Origin: Pullilachnospira_A gallistercoris
GTDB lineage: Bacteria > Bacillota > Clostridia > Lachnospirales > Lachnospiraceae
Reading direction: 5' to 3'
Length of the DNA: 61,944 nucleotides
NCBI GenBank assembly: GCA_018712125.1
Contig: DVHM01000031.1
Location: forward strand, 1 to 61,944
This document shows positions 9,044-16,753 of the stretch, one piece after another. Below the pieces are notes generated by a model. That model had not been told where the DNA came from and did not search any database. It saw only the letters and a list, made by a program, of their open reading frames with translations. Within the stretch, counting starts at the first letter, position 1; every line of letters begins with the position of its first letter. A program made the position numbers and the translations under genes.

Positions 9044-9755
9044 ATTTCATGCCAGTAGGAGGATTCTTTCCGGTGTGATGGCGGTAGATCAGAATGCCGC
9101 CCACAGAGCAGACGATGATGACGACCATGGCGACGATGGCCAGCTCGTACTGGGCCGTGCTCAGGGCGCTGCCGCTGATACAGGACAGGAAAATGGCGGG
9201 GAAACGGCCGACGCCGCAGATGAAAATCCAGTGGGACAGTTTGATGCGGGTCAGGCCGGCGAAGTAGGAGAGCAGATCTTTCGGCGTTCCGGGTATCAGA
9301 AACAGCAGAAAGAGAATGCCTTCTACTTTTTCGTTATCTTTGAGAAATTTGATGGATTCCAGCTTCTCTTTATCGATAAACAGCTCGATGAAGGAGACGC
9401 CGAAGCGGCGCACCAGAAGAAAGATCACAACGCTGGCCAGCGTCGTGGCAAAATCGCAGATCAGACTGCCCTTCCAGACGCCGAACGCGTATCCGGCACC
9501 GATCTGAAAAGGTCCGCCGGGGATGATGGCGGCGAAGACCTGAAAGATTACCATCCCGATGAAGGCGAGCACGCCGAGAATGCCCTGCCGCTCTACCCAG
9601 ACCTGGAATTCCCCGGGATCGGAGACCAGAGCCACCATGGGTTTTCCGATGAAGTATCCCACCACAAAAAGAAAGAGAACGGCGAGAATTGTCAGCACAA
9701 TCTGCACCTTCTGTTTCGCGGTAAATGTTTTCCGGGGAGTTTTCCTGTCTGCCAT
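9042..9755 (-). CDS. TVP38/TMEM64 (DedA-superfamily) membrane protein
   Basis: This 237-residue polytopic membrane protein has the VTT/SNARE-associated domain: helices near 20-40 and 60-80, the conserved re-entrant segment FAAIIPGGPFQIGAGYAFG, and the IPGTPKDLLSYFAGLT signature (about 153-170) that marks TVP38 proteins, then C-terminal helices. DedA/VTT proteins are implicated in lipid scrambling or undecaprenyl-phosphate recycling; the specific role here is unknown. It is monocistronic, convergent with the sulfatase gene. The start at 9755 is preceded by AGGACCAGGAAG, a weak ribosome site, but no other ATG fits better. Confidence 0.9.
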   Translation of the reverse strand: MADRKTPRKTFTAKQKVQIVLTILAVLFLFVVGYFIGKPMVALVSDPGEFQVWVERQGILGVLAFIGMVIFQVFAAIIPGGPFQIGAGYAFGVWKGSLICDFATTLASVVIFLLVRRFGVSFIELFIDKEKLESIKFLKDNEKVEGILFLLFLIPGTPKDLLSYFAGLTRIKLSHWIFICGVGRFPAIFLSCISGSALSTAQYELAIVAMVVIIVCSVGGILIYRHHTGKNPPTGMK

Positions 9756-9882
9756 AGGTCTTCCTGGTCCTTTCTCTTTTTCTGTATGTCTTTTCGTTTA
9801 TTTACAATTTCAGTATGTCTCATGGAGACAGAAAAAATGATAACACAGCAAAAAACAGAAAAAAAGGCAGTTTCGGGAAAAT

Positions 9883-11298
9883 TCAGGAAACCTTAAGATT
9901 TTCCTTGGAAACCGGCGTGTCATCCCGCTTTGGCAGCCGCCGGTACAGGGTAAAGTACATGGTCAGAAAGCTGGCCAGCCCGCCGATGACGTTGGAAATC
10001 GGCTCCGCCAGAAAGACGCCGTCGGTGCCGAAACCAAGACCGGGCAAAAGCAGCGTCAGGGGCACCACGATCAGAACCTTCCGCAGCAGGGAGAAGAAGA
10101 TCGCCCGCTTCGCGCAGCCTAAGGCGGTAAAGGTGGATTGCCCCGCGAACTGGAAGGCCATGAAAAAGAACCCGAAAAAGTAGATATGCAGGGAACTCTG
10201 TCCGGTGGAGATCATGGTCTGATCCGAGGTGAAAATGGACAGCAGAAGGTGCGGGAAAAAGAGCACAAACAGCCAGGCCACCAGCATGTAGGCAAAGCCC
10301 AGGAAGGTGGTAAAGCGGATACCCCGGCGGACCCGGTCAAACTTTTTCGCGCCGTAATTGTAGCCCAAAACCGGCTGGGCCCCGTTGGCGATGCTGTTGG
10401 CGGGCAGGGAGAGAATGTCCCGCACGGAGTTTACCACGGTCATGATGCCCACATAGAGATCGCCGCCGTAGATGTTCAGCATCTTGTTGCAGACGATCTG
10501 TACCAGGAAGTTGGTGGCCTGCATGATAAAGCCGGCCAGGCCAAGGCCGAGAATCTGTCTCAGAAGCCCCATGCGAAGGATCAGATTGGCCTTGCGGATG
10601 CGGTACATGGAACGCTTTCCCAGGAAAAACGTAAGAACCCAGAGGGCGGAGACCGCCTGGCTGATGACGGTGGCAATGGCCGCGCCTGCCACACCCATGT
10701 CGAAGACAAAGATGAAGATCGGATCCAGAACCAGATTTAGGACCGCGCCGATGGCGATGGTGCACATGCCGGTCTTCGGAAATCCCTGGGCGTTGATAAA
10801 GCCGTTCATCCCCGTGGAAAACATGGAGAAGGTGGTACCGAAGAGGTAGATGGAGAGATATTCCTCAGCGTATCCGAAAGAGTCCTCAGTCGCGCCGAAG
10901 AGCCACAGGATCGGATCCCGGAAGGCGAAGCAGATCACAAACAAGATCAGGGAGGAACCCACCAGAAGGGTTACGGCCTGGCCGAGGATCAGCTCCGCGC
11001 GCTTTTCATCCTTCGCCCCTCTGGCCATGGAAAAGAGGGGGACACACCCGGTGGAGAACAAATTGGTAAAGGCGGCGATCAGAGTGGTCAGAGGAAAGGC
11101 CAGCCCGATGCCCGTCAGCGCCGTGCTGCCCACCACCGGCAGATGGCCGATATAGACACGGTCGATGACATTATATAGAAGCTGTACCAGCTGCGCCACA
11201 ATCAGCGGCAGAGACTGGTACATGATATTGCCCCAGACGCTTCCCTGGGAGAAATCGCTGCGGTTGGAAGTCGATTTGATACCTGCTTTTGCGCTCAT
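9883..11298 (-). CDS. MATE-family multidrug/Na+ antiporter
   Basis: This 471-residue protein has about twelve transmembrane helices in two MatE halves (about residues 20-225 and 240-455). Recognisable family segments are the first helix SLPLIVAQLVQLLYNVIDRVYIGH and the NSVRDILSLPANSIANGAQPVLGYNYGAKK stretch of the second half. It likely exports cationic drugs or metabolites using Na+ or H+. The ATG at 11298 has AAAGGA nine bases upstream; an in-frame ATG at 11349 would place the start inside the inverted-repeat leader and lacks a ribosome site. It is divergent from the rhamnose operon; no functional link is evident. Confidence 0.92.
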   Translation of the reverse strand: MSAKAGIKSTSNRSDFSQGSVWGNIMYQSLPLIVAQLVQLLYNVIDRVYIGHLPVVGSTALTGIGLAFPLTTLIAAFTNLFSTGCVPLFSMARGAKDEKRAELILGQAVTLLVGSSLILFVICFAFRDPILWLFGATEDSFGYAEEYLSIYLFGTTFSMFSTGMNGFINAQGFPKTGMCTIAIGAVLNLVLDPIFIFVFDMGVAGAAIATVISQAVSALWVLTFFLGKRSMYRIRKANLILRMGLLRQILGLGLAGFIMQATNFLVQIVCNKMLNIYGGDLYVGIMTVVNSVRDILSLPANSIANGAQPVLGYNYGAKKFDRVRRGIRFTTFLGFAYMLVAWLFVLFFPHLLLSIFTSDQTMISTGQSSLHIYFFGFFFMAFQFAGQSTFTALGCAKRAIFFSLLRKVLIVVPLTLLLPGLGFGTDGVFLAEPISNVIGGLASFLTMYFTLYRRLPKRDDTPVSKENLKVS

Positions 11299-11324
11299 GA
11301 TGAACCGGTCCTTTCTGTTTCCGT

Positions 11325-11390
11325 AGCGTCGGTGTGCAAGGGGCAACACGCCTCAAACCGTGAAATTTCGGCCATTTGTACACTGACGCT
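11325..11390 (-). repeat. Inverted-repeat leader element before the MATE gene (dispersed repeat copy 1)
   Basis: Arms 11325-11339 and 11376-11390 are complementary at 13 of 15 positions. The 36-base loop contains a block (about 11350-11375) that recurs near 18417-18445: GCCTCAAACC, then TGA, AATTT, and GGCCATTTG. The element lies in the 5' leader of the MATE gene. Confidence 0.6.
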
Positions 11391-11461
11391 GACGATAACA
11401 GTATAGCACACAATGGGGAAAGTGGAGAAGGGAAATCAGCGGCTGCGGCCGAGATGAGAAT

Positions 11462-11498
11462 AAGGACACTTTTTTCAAACAAAAGGTGTCCTTTTTTT
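11462..11498 (+). terminator. Terminator-like hairpin in the region upstream of rhaB
   Basis: AAGGACAC (11462-11469) pairs with GTGTCCTT (11486-11493), extended by T/A pairs, followed by a T-run to 11498. No plus-strand gene precedes it, so it either ends a short upstream transcript or acts as a leader attenuator for rhaB. Confidence 0.55.
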
Positions 11499-11607
11499 GC
11501 GGCTGAAATCATCTTATTATGGTAATAGCAAAAGGTCGGACGCCCGGGGAAGGGCGGCCGGACAAGCAGGAGAAATCAAGACTGAAAATGACAAGGGGGA
11601 TTTACGG

Positions 11608-13005
11608 ATGAAGTATTATCTTGGAATCGACATCGGCGCCTCCAGCGGCCGGCACATTCTGGGCCATGTGGAGGACGGAAAGGTGGTTCTCGAGGAGATC
11701 TACCGCTTTTACAACGGTGTGTCCGATGTGAACGGACACCTCTGCTGGGATCTGAAGCAGCTTTTCGCCGAGATCAAAAACGGTATGAAGGAGTGCGCGA
11801 AACAGGACAAGATTCCGGCCAGCCTGGGAATCGATACCTGGGGCGTGGACTTTGTGCTGCTGGACGAGAAGGATCAGGTGCTGGGCGATACGGTGGCCTA
11901 CCGTGACAGCCGCACCGAGGGAATGGACGAGGAGGTTTACAAGCTGATCTCTCCCGAGGATCTCTACGCCAGAACCGGCATTCAGAAGCAGATTTTCAAC
12001 ACGATCTATCAGCTGATGGCAGTAAAGAAACAGCATCCCGAGTACCTTGCACAGGCGAAGGCCATGCTGATGATTCCGGACTATTTCCATTTCCTGCTGA
12101 CCGGAAAGAAGGTGCAGGAGTATACCGAGGCGACCACAGGACAGTTGATCAACGCGAAGACCAACGACTGGGATTACGAGCTGATCGATCTGCTGGGATA
12201 TCCGAAGGAGATTTTCCAGCCCATCCTGATGCCGGGCACAGAGGTGGGAGACCTGTTGCCGGAGATCGCCGAGGAGGTAGGATTTTCCTGCAAGGTTGTG
12301 CTGCCGGCCACCCATGACACCGGATCCGCGGTTATGGCGGTGCCCAGCTTAAATGACGATACCCTCTACATCAGCTCCGGCACCTGGTCTCTGATGGGAA
12401 CCGAGCGGAAAGAGGCGGACTGCTCCATGGAGTCCATGAAGCGCAACTTTACCAACGAGGGCGGTTACGATCATCGCTACCGCTATCTGAAAAATATCAT
12501 GGGTCTGTGGATGATCCAGTCGGTGCGCAGGGAGCTGGCGCCGGATCAGGGATTCGGAACCATCTGCGACAACGCGTCGAAGGAGACGATTCCCTCCATC
12601 GTGGACGCCAACGACGACCGTTTCCTGGCGCCGAAGAATATGACCGAGGAAGTGCAGAAGGCCTGCGCGGAGTCGGGACAGCCGGTGCCTGAGGGGATTT
12701 CCCAGGTGGCTGCGGTCATCTACAACAGCCTGGCAAAATGTTATGCCAAAACCGTGGAGGAGCTGGAGGAGATTACCGGTGTGCATTATCCCTGCATCCA
12801 CATCGTGGGCGGCGGCGCAAACGCGGATTATCTGAACCGCCTGACAGCGAAGGCCTGCGGCCGCACTGTGTACGCGGGACCCACCGAGGCCACGGCCATC
12901 GGAAATATCGCGGCCCAGATGATCGCCGGCGGGGAGTTTGCCGGGCTGGCCGAGGCGAGGGCGTCCATCATGAAGTCCTTCGACATTGCGGTCTATGAGG
13001 CGTAA
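11608..13005 (+). CDS. rhaB: Rhamnulokinase
   Basis: This 465-residue FGGY-family kinase phosphorylates L-rhamnulose to L-rhamnulose 1-phosphate in the cytoplasm. Visible features are the N-terminal phosphate loop DIGASSGRHILG, the sugar-site region GIDTWGVDFVLLDEKDQVLGDTVAYRDSRT (GIDTWGVDF is typical of RhaB), PATHDTGSAV and the C-terminal ATP site IVGGGANADYLNRLTAKACGRTVYAGPTEATAIGN. Length fits RhaB (about 460-490). The ATG at 11608 follows AAGGGGGA; the frame stays open upstream to 11497 but without a ribosome site. First gene of rhaB-rhaA-rhaD; a G/C-rich hairpin near 11536-11564 lies in its leader. Confidence 0.95.
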   Translation: MKYYLGIDIGASSGRHILGHVEDGKVVLEEIYRFYNGVSDVNGHLCWDLKQLFAEIKNGMKECAKQDKIPASLGIDTWGVDFVLLDEKDQVLGDTVAYRDSRTEGMDEEVYKLISPEDLYARTGIQKQIFNTIYQLMAVKKQHPEYLAQAKAMLMIPDYFHFLLTGKKVQEYTEATTGQLINAKTNDWDYELIDLLGYPKEIFQPILMPGTEVGDLLPEIAEEVGFSCKVVLPATHDTGSAVMAVPSLNDDTLYISSGTWSLMGTERKEADCSMESMKRNFTNEGGYDHRYRYLKNIMGLWMIQSVRRELAPDQGFGTICDNASKETIPSIVDANDDRFLAPKNMTEEVQKACAESGQPVPEGISQVAAVIYNSLAKCYAKTVEELEEITGVHYPCIHIVGGGANADYLNRLTAKACGRTVYAGPTEATAIGNIAAQMIAGGEFAGLAEARASIMKSFDIAVYEA

Positions 13006-13134
13006 CATTAGATAAAGGGGTTCTGCCGGAAAACGCGCGCGGCGCGGGACAGACATCGGGTAAATCCGGCCCGAAGACACCGGGCCGATTACATAAGGTT
13101 TTATAATGAAAATTTTATTTACAAGGAGGTTTTT

Positions 13135-14388
13135 ATGAACGTACAGGAAAGATACGCTGCGGCAAAAGAGGAATATGCCAAGATCGGTGTGGACACCGAC
13201 GCGGCCATCGCGAAGCTGAAGACGATCCCGGTATCTCTGCACTGCTGGCAGGGGGACGACGTGATCGGATTTGACCACGACGGCCCGCTGACCGGAGGCA
13301 TTCAGACCACCGGAAACTATCCCGGAAAGGCGACCACGCCGGAGCAGCTGATGGCGGACATCGACGAGGTGCTGAAAGTGACGCCGGGATGCAAGAAGCT
13401 GAACCTGCACGCAAGCTATGCGATCTTTGAGGACGGCGAGTTTGTGGACAGAGACAAGATCGAGCCGAAGCATTTTAAGAAATGGGTGGAATTCGCCAAG
13501 GAGAGAGGCATGGGACTGGACTTCAACCCCACCTTCTTCTCCCATCCGAAGATGAAGGACGGACTGACCCTGTCCTCCCCGGACGATGAGATCCGCAATT
13601 TCTGGATCGAGCACGGCAAGGCCTGCATCCGGATTTCCCAGTACTTCGCGGACGAGACCGGCGTTCCCTGTGTCATGAACATCTGGACCGGCGACGGAAC
13701 CAAGGATGTACCCGCTGACCGTCTCGGACCGAGACAGCGCTACAAGGATGCCATCGAGCAGATCATCGCGGAGCCCCATGATCCGAACATGGTAAAACCC
13801 TGTGTGGAGTCCAAGGTATTCGGAATCGGCGTGGAGTCCTACACTGTGGGAAGCGCCGAGTTCGCATTGAGTTTCGCTGCGACCCACGAGGGATGCCTGC
13901 CCCTGATGGACAACGGACACTATCATCCCACCGAGGTGGTTTCCGACAAGATCCCGGCGCTGCTGGCCTTCTTCCCGGAGATTGCCCTTCATATTACCAG
14001 ACCGGTGAGATGGGATTCCGACCATGTGGTTATCTACGACGATGAGACCAGGGAGATGGCAAAGGAGATCGTACGCTGTGACGCTCTTGACCGCGTGGAC
14101 ATGGCTCTCGATTACTTCGACGCCAGCATCAACCGCATCAGCGCCTGGGCTGTAGGTTTCCGCAGCTGGCAGAAGGCTCTGCTGAACGCCATGTGCATGC
14201 CCCATGCTCAGTTGAAGGAGGAGCAGGATCAGGCGAACTGGACGAAGGTCATGGTAGATCAGGAGAAGATCAAGATGATGCCCTTCGGAGACGTGTGGGC
14301 AGAGTACTGCCGTCAGTGCGGTACCGATGACGACGCGTGGTTTGACGAAGTGCTGCGCTATGAGAAGGAGGTTCTCTCCAGGAGATAA
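13135..14388 (+). CDS. rhaA: L-rhamnose isomerase
   Basis: This 417-residue metal-dependent isomerase converts L-rhamnose to L-rhamnulose. The length is exactly that of RhaA. Recognisable segments are SLHCWQGDDVIGFD near the N-terminus, KLNLHASYAIF, the metal-site region GLDFNPTFFSHPK, NIWTGDGTKDVPADR and MDNGHYHPTE; Glu/Asp/His residues in these blocks bind the two metal ions. Start ATG 13135 has AGGAGG seven bases upstream. It lies 129 bases after rhaB, and the gap holds a CGGCCCG/CGGGCCG hairpin (13067-13087) and a TATAAT-like box (13102-13107), so an internal promoter is possible. Confidence 0.97.
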   Translation: MNVQERYAAAKEEYAKIGVDTDAAIAKLKTIPVSLHCWQGDDVIGFDHDGPLTGGIQTTGNYPGKATTPEQLMADIDEVLKVTPGCKKLNLHASYAIFEDGEFVDRDKIEPKHFKKWVEFAKERGMGLDFNPTFFSHPKMKDGLTLSSPDDEIRNFWIEHGKACIRISQYFADETGVPCVMNIWTGDGTKDVPADRLGPRQRYKDAIEQIIAEPHDPNMVKPCVESKVFGIGVESYTVGSAEFALSFAATHEGCLPLMDNGHYHPTEVVSDKIPALLAFFPEIALHITRPVRWDSDHVVIYDDETREMAKEIVRCDALDRVDMALDYFDASINRISAWAVGFRSWQKALLNAMCMPHAQLKEEQDQANWTKVMVDQEKIKMMPFGDVWAEYCRQCGTDDDAWFDEVLRYEKEVLSRR

Positions 14389-14474
14389 GATTTCGGGCTG
14401 ACCGTCAGTTTGCAGTAAATAGTGATACCGGGGTGCGCCGCCGGCGTGCCCCGGAGAAAAATGGAGGAGTAAAA

Positions 14475-15335
14475 ATGAACAATATTTTAGGCGTTAAGGT
14501 AATGGAAGATTATATTCATATGTGTGAGGACGGTGTCCGCCAGGGCTGGCATGAGCGAAACGGCGGAAACCTGACCTACCGCATGCGTCCCGAGGAGGTG
14601 GCTGAGTGCCGTCCCTGGTTCAAGAAGGAGCCGGGCGAGTGGGTTCCCATGGGCGTGCAGGCAGACAACCTGAAGGGCGAATATTTTATTTCCACCGGAA
14701 GCGGAAAATTCCTCCAGAATGTGCATCTGGAGCCCCAGAACAACATCTGTATCGTGGAGATCAACGAGGCGGGGGACAGCTACCGCATCGTCTGGGGACT
14801 GGAGCAGGGCGGACGGCCCACCAGCGAGTTCCCGACGCACTTCATGAATCACTCTGTGCGCAAGCGTGTGACCAATGGGGAGAATCGCGTGATCTATCAC
14901 GCCCACACCCCCTATGTGATCGCCATGACCTATGTACTTCCGCTGAAGGCGGAGGTCTTTACCCGGATGCTCTGGAAGAGCGCGACGGAGTGCTGCGTGG
15001 TATTCCCCGGCGGCGTGGGCGTGGTGCCCTGGATGGTTCCCGGCGGCACGGACATTGCCAAGGCTACCTGCGTGGAGATGGAGAAGTACGACGCTGCCAT
15101 CTGGGCCTTCCACGGACTGTTTGTCTCCGGCCCCAGCTTTGACATCGCATTCGGCCTGATGCATACCATCGAGAAGGCAGCGCAGATCGCCTCCATCGCC
15201 ATGGCGGCCAGCCCCACCGGCAAGCCGAGACAGGTTATCACGGACGACAACCTGCGGGATATCGGAAAAGAGTTTGGCGTAGAGCTGAACGAGGATGTGT
15301 TAAACTACAAGTCCGACGACGATCTGTACTGCTAG
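14475..15335 (+). CDS. rhaD: Rhamnulose-1-phosphate aldolase
   Basis: This 286-residue class II zinc aldolase cleaves L-rhamnulose 1-phosphate to dihydroxyacetone phosphate and L-lactaldehyde. The zinc ligands are visible in YHAHTPYV (His-x-His) and in AFHGLFVSG (His); GNLTYRM near residue 30 binds the phosphate region of the class II aldolase/epimerase fold. Length matches RhaD (about 275). ATG 14475 follows GGAGGAG. It completes the rhamnose catabolic operon, which ends at the terminator at 15365. No rhamnose transporter, RhaR/RhaS-type regulator or lactaldehyde reductase sits beside it in the window. Confidence 0.96.
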   Translation: MNNILGVKVMEDYIHMCEDGVRQGWHERNGGNLTYRMRPEEVAECRPWFKKEPGEWVPMGVQADNLKGEYFISTGSGKFLQNVHLEPQNNICIVEINEAGDSYRIVWGLEQGGRPTSEFPTHFMNHSVRKRVTNGENRVIYHAHTPYVIAMTYVLPLKAEVFTRMLWKSATECCVVFPGGVGVVPWMVPGGTDIAKATCVEMEKYDAAIWAFHGLFVSGPSFDIAFGLMHTIEKAAQIASIAMAASPTGKPRQVITDDNLRDIGKEFGVELNEDVLNYKSDDDLYC

Positions 15336-15364
15336 GGCAGAGATTCGAATAGAATGATGTGAGG

Positions 15365-15405
15365 ACACCCCTCCCGGAAGATAGATGCCGGGAGGGGTGT
15401 TTTTT
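15365..15405 (+). terminator. Terminator of the rhamnose operon
   Basis: Thirteen-base stem ACACCCCTCCCGG (15365-15377) / CCGGGAGGGGTGT (15388-15400) with a ten-base loop and a following T-run. Confidence 0.93.
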
Positions 15406-15816
15406 CTGTCCGGGTGGGAGGAACGGATGTGAGTGGATGGGATATGTGTGGGGAGATAACCGGTATGGTATATGTTACGTTCTGAAGCTTTGGGGGCGGC
15501 ACCGGTACGGTGGGATATTCAAAATTCACAAGATGGCGGTAGCCCCGAGTGCGTCAGTACGGCTTGAAATGAAAGATTTTTTCTGGTTACCGTATTTTTT
15601 GTGTGCCGCTACCTCTTGTGGGTAAAAATTTGCCAGCCTACCGTATTTCCTAGAGTTAGCGTACCGTCATGTACAGGAAATTCTTCCTGACAGTGGTATT
15701 CCTAGTTTAAATTATACGGTTAAAATTTTAAAAAAGAAAATGTGACTGTAATTTTGATTTTTCCCCTGAAGATTTTAAAAGTTTGAATGAATCGGAGAAA
15801 AAGGCGACAGTCGTGG

Positions 15817-15831
15817 CACCATTTCATGGTG
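15817..15831. promoter_or_regulatory. Perfect palindrome CACCAT-TTC-ATGGTG
   Basis: Six-base perfect arms around a three-base centre, 13 bases before the tandem CATGACCGTT repeats. A second CACCATG follows at 15841. Possible operator. Confidence 0.4.
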
Positions 15832-15843
15832 GGGGCAGCGCAC

Positions 15844-15882
15844 CATGACCGTTTAACACCAAACATGACCGTTCAATACAAA
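15844..15882 (+). promoter_or_regulatory. Tandem direct repeat resembling a LytTR-family operator
   Basis: Two copies of CATGACCGTTYAAYACMAA start at 15844 and 15864, a 20-base period. The core ACCGTT(T/C)AA resembles the LytTR direct-repeat consensus (WMMGTTNRK, two copies about two helical turns apart), with one mismatch at the last position and spacing one base short. It lies about 105 bases upstream of the membrane-protein gene at 15987. No LytTR regulator is encoded nearby. Confidence 0.55.
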
Positions 15883-15986
15883 AAGCTGGTACCCCGCCGG
15901 CTGCGGTGCTATATTGAAATGGAAGAGATGGGGCTTCCTGATAGAGGAAATTAGCAAACAATCGATGGCGGAGAGGAGGGATTTTC

Positions 15987-16583
15987 ATGGCGCGGACAGA
16001 CAGCACAAAGAAGAGAGCAAGAAAGATCGTACTGATTCTCCTGGTTCTTCTGGTTGCCCTGGTAATTGGATTCCTGGTGGTGTATAGCAGAATGGACCAG
16101 CTCGGGATGGTTCCGGTGGCCCGGGAAGACATTCCGGAGACTTTTCGCAAAGAAGTTCCCGGGGAGCAGGAGTATACCGATGTCCTGGTGGCGGAAGGAG
16201 AGGAGCATATCGCCTGCCTGGGATATTACGGAAGCGGAAGCGCGGGAGAATACGCCGCCTTTTCCAAACTTCCGCTGGTGGACCTTTGGGTTTTGGATCT
16301 GATGAGCACCGGGTCTCTGACCTTTACCAATCCCAACGGTTATATGGGATGGAAAGACAACGTGAGGGCTTATCCGTCACTGAATATTGACCGGGTAGAA
16401 AAAATTGTCCTGCGGGTAGACGGTCAGGAGAAGGAGATTGCGGTGGATCCCCAGGATCCTTTTGTCGTCATCGCGGAGGGAGAGTTTGAAGGGATGACCC
16501 TCTATACGGTGGATGGGAAGGAACGGACGGAGCGTGATTTCCCGATGCCGGTTACGGATTCCGAGGTCCGTGAGGGGGGGTAA
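15987..16583 (+). CDS. Hypothetical single-pass membrane protein
   Basis: I do not recognise this 198-residue protein. It has a short basic N-terminus (KKRARK), one transmembrane helix (about residues 14-33, IVLILLVLLVALVIGFLVV) and a roughly 160-residue extracytoplasmic domain with predicted beta character, ending in an acidic tail. There is no lipobox and no cysteine cluster. ATG 15987 has GGAGAGGAGG upstream. It follows a LytTR-like operator and precedes the C45-type hydrolase gene by 170 bases, which has its own promoter, so it is probably transcribed alone. LytTR-controlled genes are often membrane or peptide-related, which is only a hint. Confidence 0.7.
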   Translation: MARTDSTKKRARKIVLILLVLLVALVIGFLVVYSRMDQLGMVPVAREDIPETFRKEVPGEQEYTDVLVAEGEEHIACLGYYGSGSAGEYAAFSKLPLVDLWVLDLMSTGSLTFTNPNGYMGWKDNVRAYPSLNIDRVEKIVLRVDGQEKEIAVDPQDPFVVIAEGEFEGMTLYTVDGKERTERDFPMPVTDSEVREGG

Positions 16584-16657
16584 GAGGCTGGCGGGAGTTC
16601 CGAAGCTGGAGTTATGAGAAAGGGGCAAAAAGAACTGCAAAAAAGAACGACAACTTA

Positions 16658-16717
16658 TTGTTGACACATCAACATCCCTGTGATAGACTGTGTAAGAATT
16701 TGTTGACATATCAACAA
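16658..16717 (+). promoter_or_regulatory. Promoter flanked by two palindromic operators
   Basis: Box 1 TTGTTGACACATCAACAT (16658-16675) and box 2 TTGTTGACATATCAACAA (16700-16717) are 42 bases apart, four helical turns. Box 1 contains the -35 TTGACA (16661-16666); a 17-base spacer leads to TAGACT (16684-16689); box 2 lies just past the expected start site. This is a textbook repression layout. The TGTTGA-TCAACA palindrome is in the size range of MarR or TetR operators; no such regulator gene is adjacent. Confidence 0.75.
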
Positions 16718-16753
16718 ACAAAAACGACAACAAGTCTGTGACAGGAGAGAATG

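Larger units (their letters stand above)
15406..15986 (+). other. Intergenic region with TACCGTA-type motifs, no gene seen
   Basis: No credible coding frame. The stretch 15490-15720 is rich in TACCGTA or TACGG motifs (near 15500, 15568, 15589, 15641, 15661), including CCTACCGTATT, which recurs on the opposite strand near 18141. The last 170 bases hold a palindrome (15817-15831) and a LytTR-like tandem repeat (15844-15882), listed separately. Confidence 0.45.

Noticed and set aside
12349..14205. 618-residue minus-strand frame opposite rhaB/rhaA
   Set aside because: Antisense of two certain enzymes; His/Leu/Arg-rich composition typical of shadow frames in GC-rich genes.
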